This document shows positions 50,681-59,353 of a stretch of 64,000 nt of DNA, in pieces. This stretch comes from Roseiarcus sp963824475 (GTDB lineage Bacteria; Pseudomonadota; Alphaproteobacteria; Rhizobiales; Beijerinckiaceae). Position 1 is the first letter of the stretch. Each line of letters starts with the position of its first letter. The stretch is taken from positions 186,001 through 250,000 of the forward strand of contig CAWGPR010000005.1 of NCBI GenBank assembly GCA_963824475.1, read 5' to 3'. The position numbers and the translations under genes are program-made. A model generated the notes under the pieces. It ran no database searches. It was not told the origin of the DNA and saw only the letters and a program-made list of their open reading frames with translations.

Positions 50681-52979
50681 TGTCTTCTTCTTCGTCGGAG
50701 TTGTCGTCGGCAAGCTCGCCGGCGGCCAACTGAGCAAGCTCTACGGGCTGCATCTCTTCGAAACGCAAAGCCTGGATCAACTCCGCCTCGCGGTTTGGTT
50801 CAAATATCTCCTCGCGAACACGTCCAGCTTTAGCGTCAATGATCGTCGGGTTCAGGATTTTCTCAAGAGTTTCGAAGTCATCGTAGCAATACTCTTCGAG
50901 CAAAGGGATAATCTCGTCACGGAGTACGCGGATGAACTCCAGGGTAGAATTGATGCGCATCAAATAGGCGTGGCCGATTTGAAGATTTCGGGCGTCTCTT
51001 TTGAGATGCTCACGCAGGCGCGAATTGAGGGCCTCAAGCCAAGCGCCGAGCGGCAAATCGCCCACCTTCTTGCCGGCGAGCTGGGAACTGTCCGGCATAA
51101 GCTCGACGAAACCGAACCGACGCCGCAGAGCTGCGTCGAGCAGAGAGATAGACCGGTCGGCCGTGTTCATCGTGCCCAGAAGGAAGACATTCGATGGGAC
51201 AGAAAAAGTTGAGCCGGTGACCGGCAGCGTGATTAACTTACCGCGCTTGTCCTGCTCGATGACGCTGATTAGTTCGCCAAAAATTCGGGGTACGTCTCCG
51301 CGATTGATCTCATCAATCACGAGAAGGAAAATTCCGTCTGGCTGCTTCGCTGCAACCTGGCAGAGCTGTTTAAAGATACCGTCGCGCGGCTCAAAGACCA
51401 TACGGCTGTCGATAGTGCGCGGCCGCAATCCCTCGATGAAGTCCTCGTAGCCATAGCCGGGATGAAAGGTGCAAAGGCGTAAGAGGCCATCTGGACCTTC
51501 TACCTGTGAGCGCTCCGCCTCCGATAAGGCCGCGAACGTCTTCGCAAACCGCCGGCGAGCCACTAGCTCGCTCGCTACTCTGAGCGCGTGGTAAGTCTTG
51601 CCGGTTCCGGGGGGACCGTACAGGACCACCTGCCCCTTCCGGTGCAGGATGCTCTCGATTCGTGCAGCCAGCGGGTCCAAATCGGGCAGGAGCAGAGGTG
51701 CGTTGGTAAACCGCCCTGTCGCATGGAGAGAGCTCGCGGTTGCGTCGCGCTGGAACAGGCGCCGCTCGAGCTCAAGCAAATTGGCCGCGTTCTTGCCGAG
51801 TTCGAAGACTGTCGTTCGAAGCCCTTCGGGCTCTGGCATCTGCCACGGTTCGAGAACAAGCCATTCGACGGGGCGTTTGTGAGGGAACCGGAGGTTGCTG
51901 CCGTATTCATAAGATCCCCGAACGCGACCAACGCCAAGCACGTTTTGACCCTGGCACGCGACCACGAGGTCATTGTCGGCCACCAGGTCGGTGAAATTCA
52001 GGATTTCACCTGCTTTGCGAGTTGCTACCCCAGGATTCGTCGGGTACAGCGGGAGCAGCCAATCGCGAATTTGAGCCTTGGTTGCTGCGCGATCGCCGCC
52101 GATCTTGCTCGACAAGTCCGGAATCTGCTCCGGCCATCCAATCGAGACGTAATGGCCATCGCGCATCGCCGGCCATTGGCTTTCCCCGGTATCTCCCTCG
52201 GTAGTGCCTATTTTCCAATAGCGGTGCAGGGGGCCGTTGCGCTCGTTGAGGACGCTATCGAGCGTATTGACTGGCACGCCGAGCTCGCGGGCGGCCGTCA
52301 CAAAGCGACCAGCGCAGATGAAGCGTGGCGCCGCGAAATCCAAAATGCCGAGGCGATCGGGGGGCATCTGCAACAGCTTGATTAGGTGAAAGCGCTGCCA
52401 CCGCGGACTGTGAAAATCGTCCAGGCGGTCCGGATGGACCAGAAACCAATATTTATGGGCCCAGCCGTCCCCAGACAGCTCCGGGGCCGCTGTCTCCATC
52501 GCGGCTTGGACCTGGGCATAGGCTTCATCGGACGTATCGTCTGTTTCCAACGCGGCGAGCACGGCATCGCCTGCCAAGAGTTCGTCGCGTTGGCGCCGGG
52601 CGATCGCCACTGCTTCCTTAACCGGCAGGACACGTGGCGCGGTAGGCGACCCGCCCATCCATTCATGATCGCTCTGGCGCTGGTAAATTCCGTACTTCAT
52701 GGCTTGCCCGCCGCCAATTCCCCCGAAACTCTGGCCCGCAAATTCCTCGTCATTCTTGAATTCCAGCCAGTACATGAGGCATCTGCTGTCGGGGTCATCG
52801 CGGCCATGCATGAGCTTCAGAAGCGCCTCGTCATCGATCTGGCGCAGGACTGCTGGGCCGAAGCGATCCCGAAATAATCCTGTCTGCTGCTGGATTCGCG
52901 CGGGCGTCATCAACTTTCCGGACGCGACATCGCGGTCAAGAGCTGACCTGAGCTCTTCAAAAAGGCGGGACTCAAGCAT
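50652..52979 (-). CDS. mcrB: McrB-type AAA+ motor with EVE-like recognition region
   Basis: A 775-residue protein. The C-terminal half is the McrB GTPase motor: Walker A LYGPPGTGKTYHA (about 455), Walker B FLLVIDEINRGD, and the McrB mark GTMNTADRSISLLDAALRRRF. The N-terminal half is unlike E. coli McrB; the region about 270-370 (HYVSIGWPEQIPDLSSKIG, VACQGQNVLGVGRVRG) resembles EVE/PUA-type modified-base readers. It should recognise modified DNA and drive McrC. The acidic C-terminal tail (DDNSDEEEDNGAEDEG) is unusual. Confidence 0.87.
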   Translation of the reverse strand: MLESRLFEELRSALDRDVASGKLMTPARIQQQTGLFRDRFGPAVLRQIDDEALLKLMHGRDDPDSRCLMYWLEFKNDEEFAGQSFGGIGGGQAMKYGIYQRQSDHEWMGGSPTAPRVLPVKEAVAIARRQRDELLAGDAVLAALETDDTSDEAYAQVQAAMETAAPELSGDGWAHKYWFLVHPDRLDDFHSPRWQRFHLIKLLQMPPDRLGILDFAAPRFICAGRFVTAARELGVPVNTLDSVLNERNGPLHRYWKIGTTEGDTGESQWPAMRDGHYVSIGWPEQIPDLSSKIGGDRAATKAQIRDWLLPLYPTNPGVATRKAGEILNFTDLVADNDLVVACQGQNVLGVGRVRGSYEYGSNLRFPHKRPVEWLVLEPWQMPEPEGLRTTVFELGKNAANLLELERRLFQRDATASSLHATGRFTNAPLLLPDLDPLAARIESILHRKGQVVLYGPPGTGKTYHALRVASELVARRRFAKTFAALSEAERSQVEGPDGLLRLCTFHPGYGYEDFIEGLRPRTIDSRMVFEPRDGIFKQLCQVAAKQPDGIFLLVIDEINRGDVPRIFGELISVIEQDKRGKLITLPVTGSTFSVPSNVFLLGTMNTADRSISLLDAALRRRFGFVELMPDSSQLAGKKVGDLPLGAWLEALNSRLREHLKRDARNLQIGHAYLMRINSTLEFIRVLRDEIIPLLEEYCYDDFETLEKILNPTIIDAKAGRVREEIFEPNREAELIQALRFEEMQPVELAQLAAGELADDNSDEEEDNGAEDEGAS

Positions 52980-53176
52980 CGGATTACTCCTCGAAATCCC
53001 TGTTTTCTAAACCCCCCGACTTTGCTGGGGGATACTTATTAGGGACGACTGCCTCGGGTCGACCCCTACCCATTAGGTTGCGGCCCGAGGAATAGCCGGT
53101 TCTGGCGCGTCGGTCGCTTTTCGCCCATGAGCGGTTTCCGGCGTCCTACTGGGCGGATCGGGAAGGACAGCAGTGG

Positions 53177-53214
53177 GTCGAAACCGGTCCAACTGATTGA
53201 GTTCTGACCCTAAA
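53177..53214 (-). repeat. Dispersed repeat, copy 5 (reverse)
   Basis: On the minus strand it reads TTTAGGGTCAGAACTCAATC, then AGTTGGACCGGTTTCGAC. It matches copy 4 over 38-39 bases with a handful of changes. It lies about 200 bp upstream of mcrB in the opposite orientation to copy 3, and 15 bp before the plus-strand operon. 52980-53176 holds no gene. Confidence 0.75.
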
Positions 53215-53228
53215 GGGGAGGACTTCAG

Positions 53229-53675
53229 TTGAGCGGCAAGACGGACGATGGTTTGCCAGCGGCGCGCGGCCGGGATACGCTCGCCCCCGATGAGCGCGGG
53301 AAACAGCGCCCGGATCTCGAGCGACAGATGCCCGACATTCTGGCAGTCATCAGGCGATTGGCTTTTCAATTCGCGCACACGATGCCCGATCTGCCGCACG
53401 AATACACGGTGCGCCGCAAGGCGCAGAACGACGCCGATTATGTCGCGCTCTATGAGGCGATCATGGAGCGCGGCGTCATTGAGCTCTGGAAAGGCAAGAT
53501 CGCGCGCTATCTCTATCCGGGCGACGGCTGGCGCTACTGGTCCATGTCGGCGCGGCGATCGAACCGGGAAGGCCGCCATCCCTTGGAGATCTCGCGCCAC
53601 ATCAATCGTCACCGGATCGAGGAAACGGAGAAGCTGCGCGCGGCCGGTCTGATCGCCGACTTCAAGCGGGAGTAG
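53229..53675 (+). CDS. First gene of the cupin/ParB/PAPS-reductase operon; unknown
   Basis: Up to 148 residues from a TTG at 53229; an ATG at 53331 gives 114 residues and covers the conserved-looking part (PHEYTVRRKAQNDADYVALYEAIMERGVIE in outline, then KIARYLYPGDGWRYWSM). Small proteins with GDGWRYW occur in phages without known function. It ends 5 bp before the cupin gene, whose ribosome site lies in its last codons. The N-terminal 34 codons may be extension only, as they border repeat copy 5. Confidence 0.6.
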   Translation: MSGKTDDGLPAARGRDTLAPDERGKQRPDLERQMPDILAVIRRLAFQFAHTMPDLPHEYTVRRKAQNDADYVALYEAIMERGVIELWKGKIARYLYPGDGWRYWSMSARRSNREGRHPLEISRHINRHRIEETEKLRAAGLIADFKRE

Positions 53676-53680
53676 GGAAA

Positions 53681-54322
53681 ATGGCCGATTTCGCCATCCT
53701 CGATTTTACCAACGCCGTTGTATTCGAAGATGACGACATCGCCGTTGTCGGATTTTCGAACGGGCTGCGCCACGGTGGGGCGACCGGGACGACTTTCGTC
53801 GCGGTGGCGGACGGCGCGCTCGAGGTCAATGGCCTTCGGCTCGAAGCCGGGATGTACGCCTGCGCGCCGGAACCGGCGACCTTCGAAGCGCGCCACTGTC
53901 GGGCGCTGTTGGCGACGATGAAGCGCTTTCGCGGAATCTTCGCGCTCGGCGGCCCGATCGAAAACGGCGGGCGGCTGCGCTACATCAACGGGTGCAGCGA
54001 CACCGGGCTGATCCAGCCGCTGAAATGCGGCGACCCGTGCCTCAACTATCTGCACTTTCCCGGCAAGACGCGGCAGACGCCGCACTATCATCCTTCGCAC
54101 CGCATCGGGCTGGTCTACGCCGGCGAGGGTCTTTGCCACACCGGGGCGAGGACGACGCCGATGCGGCCCGGCGACATGTGGCTCATTCCTGCCGGCCTCG
54201 AACACTGGTTCGAAACCGACGAAGCGACCTTGCGCGTCATCGCGTTTCACCCCGACAGCGAGTTCGGCCCGACCGACGAGAGCCATCAGATGCTCAACGC
54301 CACGCTGACGTCGGCGGCGTGA
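53681..54322 (+). CDS. Cupin-domain protein of the operon
   Basis: A 213-residue protein. The N-terminal half has a first beta-sandwich-like part (TTFVAVADGALEVNGLRLEAGMYA), the C-terminal half a second, metal-type cupin: HYHPSHRIGLVYAGEG, then MRPGDMWLIPAGLEHWF, giving His, His, Glu and His ligands. It could be a bicupin. Known cupins of this type are dioxygenases, isomerases or ligand sensors. The next gene begins within its stop codon (GTGA), so it is part of the same translation unit as the ParB and PAPS-reductase genes. Confidence 0.75.
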   Translation: MADFAILDFTNAVVFEDDDIAVVGFSNGLRHGGATGTTFVAVADGALEVNGLRLEAGMYACAPEPATFEARHCRALLATMKRFRGIFALGGPIENGGRLRYINGCSDTGLIQPLKCGDPCLNYLHFPGKTRQTPHYHPSHRIGLVYAGEGLCHTGARTTPMRPGDMWLIPAGLEHWFETDEATLRVIAFHPDSEFGPTDESHQMLNATLTSAA

Positions 54323-54927
54323 AGCCGCGCGCGATGCAGACCGAGCTGGTGCGGGTCGCCGATCTCAAGCCGCCGCCCCGCAACGTGCGCGCGCATCCGG
54401 AGTATCAGGTCGCCGAGCTGGCCCGCGCGGTGAAGAAATTCGGCCAGACCCGCCCTATCATCATCGACGAAGACAACATGATCCTGGCCGGCAACGGCTT
54501 GGTGCTCGCGCACAAGCGGCTCGGCCGCGCCGAGATCAGCGCGCACCGGATCGTCGGATTGTCGAAGACCGACAAAAGCAAGCTCATGCTGTCCGACAAC
54601 CGGATCTTCGCGCTCGGCATCGACGACAACGGCGCCATCCTCGAGGAGATCCGCGCGCTCGACGATTTTGACATTCCCGGCTTCGACGCCGCAATTTTGG
54701 AGAAGCTGACCATCGACACGTCGGACGTGACCAATCTCGCGATGACCGATTACGGCGTGTTGCCGGAGGCGGCGGTCGAGTTGGCCCGCGCCCAGGGCGA
54801 GGCCGGCGAAGGCGAGGCGGACAGTGCCCAGGGCCAGGCCGGCGAAGGCCAGGCCGGCGACGCCGCGGCTTCGTCCAAGGAAGCAATCTGCCCGACTTGC
54901 GGGCACGTGTTCCGGCCCCGGCAATGA
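54319..54927 (+). CDS. ParB/sulfiredoxin-fold protein, first copy (IbrB-like)
   Basis: 202 residues from a GTG overlapping the cupin stop (ATG at 54334 is an alternative). The ParB N-terminal fold is clear: VRVADLKPPPRNVRAHPEYQ, ELARAVKKFGQTRPIIIDED, MILAGNGLVLAHKRLG and LSDNRIF. A Gly/Glu/Ala-rich linker with repeated QAGEGQAG leads to a zinc-finger-like CPTCGHVFRPR. It lacks the HTH of chromosomal ParB. ParB/Srx-fold proteins bind nucleotides and include kinases, CTPases and nucleases. It overlaps the PAPS-reductase gene by 4 bp. Confidence 0.8.
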   Translation: MKPRAMQTELVRVADLKPPPRNVRAHPEYQVAELARAVKKFGQTRPIIIDEDNMILAGNGLVLAHKRLGRAEISAHRIVGLSKTDKSKLMLSDNRIFALGIDDNGAILEEIRALDDFDIPGFDAAILEKLTIDTSDVTNLAMTDYGVLPEAAVELARAQGEAGEGEADSAQGQAGEGQAGDAAASSKEAICPTCGHVFRPRQ

Positions 54928-56189
54928 TCGTCGAACGGCGCCTTGGCGTCGACGTCCTGACCGCGGCGCGGCGGCGCATCGGCAACATCTTCGGCAACGG
55001 GCTTCCCGTCTATTTGGCGTTCTCCGGCGGTAAAGACTCGCTGGTCTTGGCCGACATCACCGCGAAGATGGTCGCCGAAGGCGCGCTCGACCCGAGCCGC
55101 CTTAGGGTCCAGTTCATTGACGAAGAGGCGATCTTCCCCTGCGTCGACGACTTGGTGCGCCAATGGCGCGAGACCTTTCTGGCCATGGGCGCGCGGTTCG
55201 ACTGGTACTGCCTGGAAGTGCGCCACTACAGTTGCCTGAACCAGCTCGAGAACGACGAGTCGTTCATCTGCTGGGACCGGCGCAAGGCGGATTGCTGGAT
55301 TCGCGAGCCGCCGCCGTTCGCCATCCGTTCGCACCCGCTGCTCGCGCCGCGCGACGACACTTATCAAGATTTTCTGCTCAAGGTTTGCGACGGTCCTCGG
55401 ATGACCGGATTGCGGGTGTTCGAATCGGTGCAGCGCCGGGTGGCGATCGCCACGCAAAAGCCGGTAACCGCGCTCTCGGAGCGGCCGACGGTCGAGCCGA
55501 TCTATGACTGGCGGGACGGCGACGTGTGGCGCTACCTCGCCGAGAACGACATCGACATTCCGGCCGCCTACATGCACCTTTACCAGATCGGCGTGCCGGC
55601 GCGGGCGTTGCGGATCTCGCAGTTTTTTTCGGTCGACACGGCGTACGCTTTGGCGCGGGTCGGCGAGTTCTATCCCGGGCTCATGGAGCGCATTCTGCGC
55701 CGCGAGCCCACGGCGTACATCGTCTCGCTCTATTGGGACAGCGAGATGTTTCGCCGGCGGACCGCGAAGCGGCGTGAGGTCGAGCGCAACGCCAAGCCGC
55801 GCGACGCGCGGGCGGAAGTGTTCGCGCTGCTTTCGAACATCGACGGCAATTTCCAGTCGGTCGGCGGACGCCGGCTCGCCCACGAGTTCAAGAAGCTTCT
55901 GTTGGCGAAGCCCTACGTCGCCGACCAGCATTTTGAGGCCATCCATGACGCGCTCATCGCCGGCGACCCCAAAAAGCGCTCATACCGGGCGATCGTCGCG
56001 CACATCGAGCGCGACGCCGCGGACGCCTTCGTCCCGGGCAACGGCGCCCTCGTCATCGACCCCGGCGCTGGTGGCTCCGGCGCTGTCCGTGCGATTAACG
56101 CCCCGCGACGACCTCAAACCCAACAATTACAATCCAAATATAGTCCTCGCCCTCAATCTCGAGCTGCTCGAGCGTTCGATCCTGCTTAA
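54924..56189 (+). CDS. PAPS-reductase/PP-loop family protein (IbrA-like)
   Basis: 421 residues from the ATG overlapping the ParB stop (ATGA). The PP-loop VYLAFSGGKDSLVLADI is near residue 30, with FIDEEAIFPCVDDLVRQW next, GPRMTGLRVFESVQRR and VEPIYDWRDGDVWRYL following as in the IbrA/DUF3440 group. It lacks the C-terminal catalytic Cys motif of assimilatory PAPS reductases, so simple sulfate assimilation is unlikely. PP-loop relatives adenylate or thiolate nucleic acids (DndC, TtcA). Its C-terminus overlaps the second ParB gene by about 120 bp. Confidence 0.82.
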   Translation: MIVERRLGVDVLTAARRRIGNIFGNGLPVYLAFSGGKDSLVLADITAKMVAEGALDPSRLRVQFIDEEAIFPCVDDLVRQWRETFLAMGARFDWYCLEVRHYSCLNQLENDESFICWDRRKADCWIREPPPFAIRSHPLLAPRDDTYQDFLLKVCDGPRMTGLRVFESVQRRVAIATQKPVTALSERPTVEPIYDWRDGDVWRYLAENDIDIPAAYMHLYQIGVPARALRISQFFSVDTAYALARVGEFYPGLMERILRREPTAYIVSLYWDSEMFRRRTAKRREVERNAKPRDARAEVFALLSNIDGNFQSVGGRRLAHEFKKLLLAKPYVADQHFEAIHDALIAGDPKKRSYRAIVAHIERDAADAFVPGNGALVIDPGAGGSGAVRAINAPRRPQTQQLQSKYSPRPQSRAARAFDPA

Positions 56190-56592
56190 CGGCTGGACGC
56201 TGCCGATCGTGGCCACCCCCGACTTGGTGATTATCGACGGCTATCACCGCTGGCTGGTCTCTGGCCGCGAGCCGTTGAAAAGCAAGCTCACCGTCGGCGG
56301 CCGGGTCTATGTGCCGGTCACCATCGTCGACCACGGGGACGACCCGACGAAAAACGTCTATGGCACGGTCGCGCACAACCGCGCCCGCGGCGTCCACCAG
56401 CTCGCGCCGATGAAGAACATCATCAAGCAGTTGCTCGCGACCGGCAAAACGGTTCAGGAGATCGGCCGCGAGCTTGGCATGCGCGGCGAAGAAATCTTCC
56501 GCCTCTCGGACTTCGACCGCGCCGAGTTCCTGCAATTGATGGCGGCGAACGCCAAGGCGTATTCGCCGGCCAAGCTGTTTTTGCGCACCTGA
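56071..56592 (+). CDS. ParB/sulfiredoxin-fold protein, second copy
   Basis: About 173 residues from a GTG at 56071 (or 167 from GTG at 56089). ParB-type residues: PRDDLKPNNYNPNIVLA, LERSILLNGWTLPIVATPDLVIIDGYHRWLVS in outline, TVAHNRARGVHQLAPMKNII and a C-terminal helix with GRELGMRGEEIFRLS, which may be a helix-turn-helix. It is distinct from the first copy: shorter linkers and no zinc finger. Its stop is 3 bp from the stop of the convergent terminase gene. Confidence 0.75.
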   Translation: MAPALSVRLTPRDDLKPNNYNPNIVLALNLELLERSILLNGWTLPIVATPDLVIIDGYHRWLVSGREPLKSKLTVGGRVYVPVTIVDHGDDPTKNVYGTVAHNRARGVHQLAPMKNIIKQLLATGKTVQEIGRELGMRGEEIFRLSDFDRAEFLQLMAANAKAYSPAKLFLRT

Positions 56593-56595
56593 ACG

Positions 56596-58479
56596 TCAAC
56601 TCTCATTGAACCAGCTCGCCCAATTGGCCGTGGATGATCGGCGCGCCGGCGGCTTCGGCGGCGGGGCGCCTGGTGAAGGCGGCGGCTCGGTCGGCCGGCG
56701 CGCCGCTCTGGCCCGCAGATCGATCGCCTTCACCGCCGGCGATTGGCGGACGGCCCAGGCGTAGCACAGCGCGTCGAGCGCCTCGACTTGCTGCCCTCGC
56801 CGCTTCGGCGTGAATTCGATCACTGGCCGATTCCGGACATAGCGAACGCGGCGGACCTCGCCGGTCACCTGATCGAACCAGTTCGCGGGCAATTCGTCCG
56901 AGACGCGCAGCGCATGCGGGTTCGGATTGCCTTCGGCGTCGAACGGCTCGGCCGACAAAAGCTCGAGGACGGCGGTCTTGACCTGATCGTGGGCGATGAT
57001 GAACAGCCGCGCCGTCTTGCCCGATTTGATGCGTTGGGCCCTGGCCCAGATCGGCCGCGCGCCGCCAACGCCGCGGATGGCGTAAATGCGACGGTGGAGG
57101 CGCGCGCCGGCGAAGTCATAGACCTTTTGCGTGCGGCCTTCGTGACCGCCCGAGTCGATCGCCGCGCCCTCGATCTTGATCTCCCATCCGAAAGGATGGC
57201 GCCAGCGGGTTTGCAGGAAGGCGTCGAAATCGCGCCAGGTCTGATCCTCCAATGTGTTTCCGTCGATGATGACGTGGGCGAGCACGCACGGCGCGCCCGT
57301 CAGCGACCAGCCGAGCACGCACGCCTCAATTCTATCGTCTTGAACGTCGGCCCCGCAGGTCAGCAGCACCACCCCCTCGGGGATCCGCTCAAGACCAATC
57401 GGCTCGACCCGGCCGGCGAGCACTTCGGCGTTGAGGCGATTGATCGACGTCCTCCATGTCCTGCCGAGCGTGAGGTTGGTAAACACCTGCAGCTCCGCCG
57501 GGCCGCCGCGCTTGGCGCGTAAGAACTCCTCCGCCAGCTTGCCCCAGGCGGCGTTCGGCAGCAACGACACCAGCGTATTGAGCCGATAGCCCCGATGCCC
57601 GATGACCTCTGGCCGCTGCGGCCGCCAGCGGCCATCCTCGACCAGTCTTGGCTTCCATCGCTCTTCGATCTCGCCGCCGCAATGCGGGCAGAAGGCCGTC
57701 GCCTGCTCCGGCTGGCCGTCCGGCCACTGGATCATCTCCCACTGCAGTTCGAACCATTCGGCGCAGTGCGGACACTGGAGCTCGAAAATGCGCATGTCGC
57801 TTTCGCCATATGCGCGCTCGATCAGGCTCACGTCTTCCTCGGTCGGCGTGCTCCCGCGCACGATCTTGCGGTCGGCGTGGGCGAACGTCCGCTTCTCGGC
57901 GATCGCCAGCGGGTCGCCCTCCACCGTTAGCTCCATCGCGTCAATCTCGTCGGCGAGCAGCAACTTGAAGTCGTGCCGCCGCAGATTGCGCGGCGCCCGC
58001 GCCGACAGGATCTTGAGGCTCGCTCCGCCGACGAACCGCTTTCGGGTGAGCGTGTTGCGGCCCTCGATTCGGCCGGAGATCATCAGACCGCGCAACGCCG
58101 GCGAGCTTTCAAACAACGGCTCGATTTCGTCGGTCGCGTAGTCGCGGGCGTCGTCGTCGACCGGAACCAAAAGGCCGATCGGACAAGGGTCGATCATCAC
58201 CGTGGCGCCGATGGCGATCATGAGCGCCTTCGTAAATCCGACCCGGCACGGTTTCATTAAGGTCACGTATTCGGGCGTCGGCGCGCCGATCGCGTCGAGA
58301 ATTTCCCGCATGTACGGCCAATTTCTGAATGTCCCGCTCCGCGCGCTCTGCCCTGCCGGCAGAACGATATTGCTCTCCGCCCACTCGGCCAGTTTCAGCG
58401 ACACGGGCGGCTCGAACCGGCGAAACAGCCGCTCGCGCCAGTCGGCCAGCCCGCCCTCAAGTGGGCTCAGCGTCAACAT
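56596..58479 (-). CDS. Terminase large subunit (GpA family)
   Basis: About 627 residues from the ATG at 58479 (16 codons into the longest frame). The GpA-type ATPase part has FRNWPYMREILDAI, MKPCRVGFTKAL in the Walker A position, and LLADEIDAMELT for Walker B; a zinc-like pair (CPHCAEWFELQW; CPHCGGEIEERW) precedes the nuclease part with LTCGADVQDDRIEA and AAIDSGGHEGRTQKVY. It packages DNA into the prohead in an ATP-driven, cos-type manner as in lambda gpA. It is close to convergent with the ParB gene. Confidence 0.9.
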   Translation of the reverse strand: MLTLSPLEGGLADWRERLFRRFEPPVSLKLAEWAESNIVLPAGQSARSGTFRNWPYMREILDAIGAPTPEYVTLMKPCRVGFTKALMIAIGATVMIDPCPIGLLVPVDDDARDYATDEIEPLFESSPALRGLMISGRIEGRNTLTRKRFVGGASLKILSARAPRNLRRHDFKLLLADEIDAMELTVEGDPLAIAEKRTFAHADRKIVRGSTPTEEDVSLIERAYGESDMRIFELQCPHCAEWFELQWEMIQWPDGQPEQATAFCPHCGGEIEERWKPRLVEDGRWRPQRPEVIGHRGYRLNTLVSLLPNAAWGKLAEEFLRAKRGGPAELQVFTNLTLGRTWRTSINRLNAEVLAGRVEPIGLERIPEGVVLLTCGADVQDDRIEACVLGWSLTGAPCVLAHVIIDGNTLEDQTWRDFDAFLQTRWRHPFGWEIKIEGAAIDSGGHEGRTQKVYDFAGARLHRRIYAIRGVGGARPIWARAQRIKSGKTARLFIIAHDQVKTAVLELLSAEPFDAEGNPNPHALRVSDELPANWFDQVTGEVRRVRYVRNRPVIEFTPKRRGQQVEALDALCYAWAVRQSPAVKAIDLRARAARRPTEPPPSPGAPPPKPPARRSSTANWASWFNES

Positions 58480-59017
58480 GCTTGTCGTTTTGCGCACTCG
58501 CCTGCGGCAGCGGCGCTCTCCCCGCAATGGCGACCTCGCGCAAGAGTTCCTGGGTCAATTGCTGCAACAGCTCGTAATGCTCGCGGCTCAAATCCGGCGC
58601 GCGCTCGCGCATCCTCGAGGCGATCGACCGAAACAGGAATTGCGTCGCCTGGATTAGGTCGCCCCACACCGCCTCGATCTCGGCCATGCTGACCAGCGCG
58701 CCGCGCAGCTGGTCATAGCGCAGATCGGTGAGCCGGCGTTGACTGTCGCGCAGCGCCGCGTTGGCGCGCATCGCCTCGCCCGTGCCGTAGCCCGAGGCGA
58801 GCCGGCGAAAATGCCCGACCACGAACCGGATGGACGGGAACAGCGGATAGGTCTTCGCCGGCGTGCGCTTGATGATCCCCATGCGCCAGTAGCGGCGGAT
58901 CTCCTGCGCGTCGCAGTCGAGCACTCGGCCGAGGGTCGCCTCATCGACTTCGGTCACGACGCCCTTGGCGCCTTCGCCGCTCACATCGTCGTCGGGTGAA
59001 ACTGGTCTGCGCGCCAT
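58457..59017 (-). CDS. Terminase small subunit-like (Nu1-type)
   Basis: A 186-residue protein overlapping the terminase large gene by 23 bp. VTEVDEATLGRVLDCDAQEIRRYWRMGII is an HTH of Nu1/excisionase type; the helical remainder (LRYDQLRGALVSMAEIEAVW, IASRMRERAPDLSREHYELL) resembles Nu1-like packaging proteins. It should bind the packaging site. It is the first gene of the minus-strand late run. Confidence 0.82.
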   Translation of the reverse strand: MARRPVSPDDDVSGEGAKGVVTEVDEATLGRVLDCDAQEIRRYWRMGIIKRTPAKTYPLFPSIRFVVGHFRRLASGYGTGEAMRANAALRDSQRRLTDLRYDQLRGALVSMAEIEAVWGDLIQATQFLFRSIASRMRERAPDLSREHYELLQQLTQELLREVAIAGRAPLPQASAQNDKHVDAEPT

Positions 59018-59353
59018 TCCACTTCAGATTTTGTTGAACCCATAGCGCCGCCAATTTGGGCGCTTTTTCGGGAAGCGGCGCGCCCGCGATTTAAGGCCGG
59101 CCAAACGGTCCCTTTCCCGGGGCGGTTGCGTGGAACGGGGGAGGGGCCGGGGCCGAGCTTCCGGCGCCAGGGCTTGAGGCGTCAAGCGAGGGCGATCGGC
59201 CGAACGCGGGGGCCAGGGGCGAGGGCAGGCAGGGCCGGCGGACCCGTCCGCTAGGGTGGTGGCGGCGGCAGGCGAAAAGCCGCCAGCGGGCTTCTGCGGC
59301 GATCCTCATCACGGCCTCTCCCTCCCCACCCCTCCCTCTAGGGATAAGGAGCG

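Noticed and set aside
54924..56189. Sulfate-assimilation PAPS reductase (CysH)
   Set aside because: The PP-loop is present but the C-terminal catalytic Cys motif is not, and the context is ParB-fold and cupin genes in a phage, not cysteine synthesis genes.
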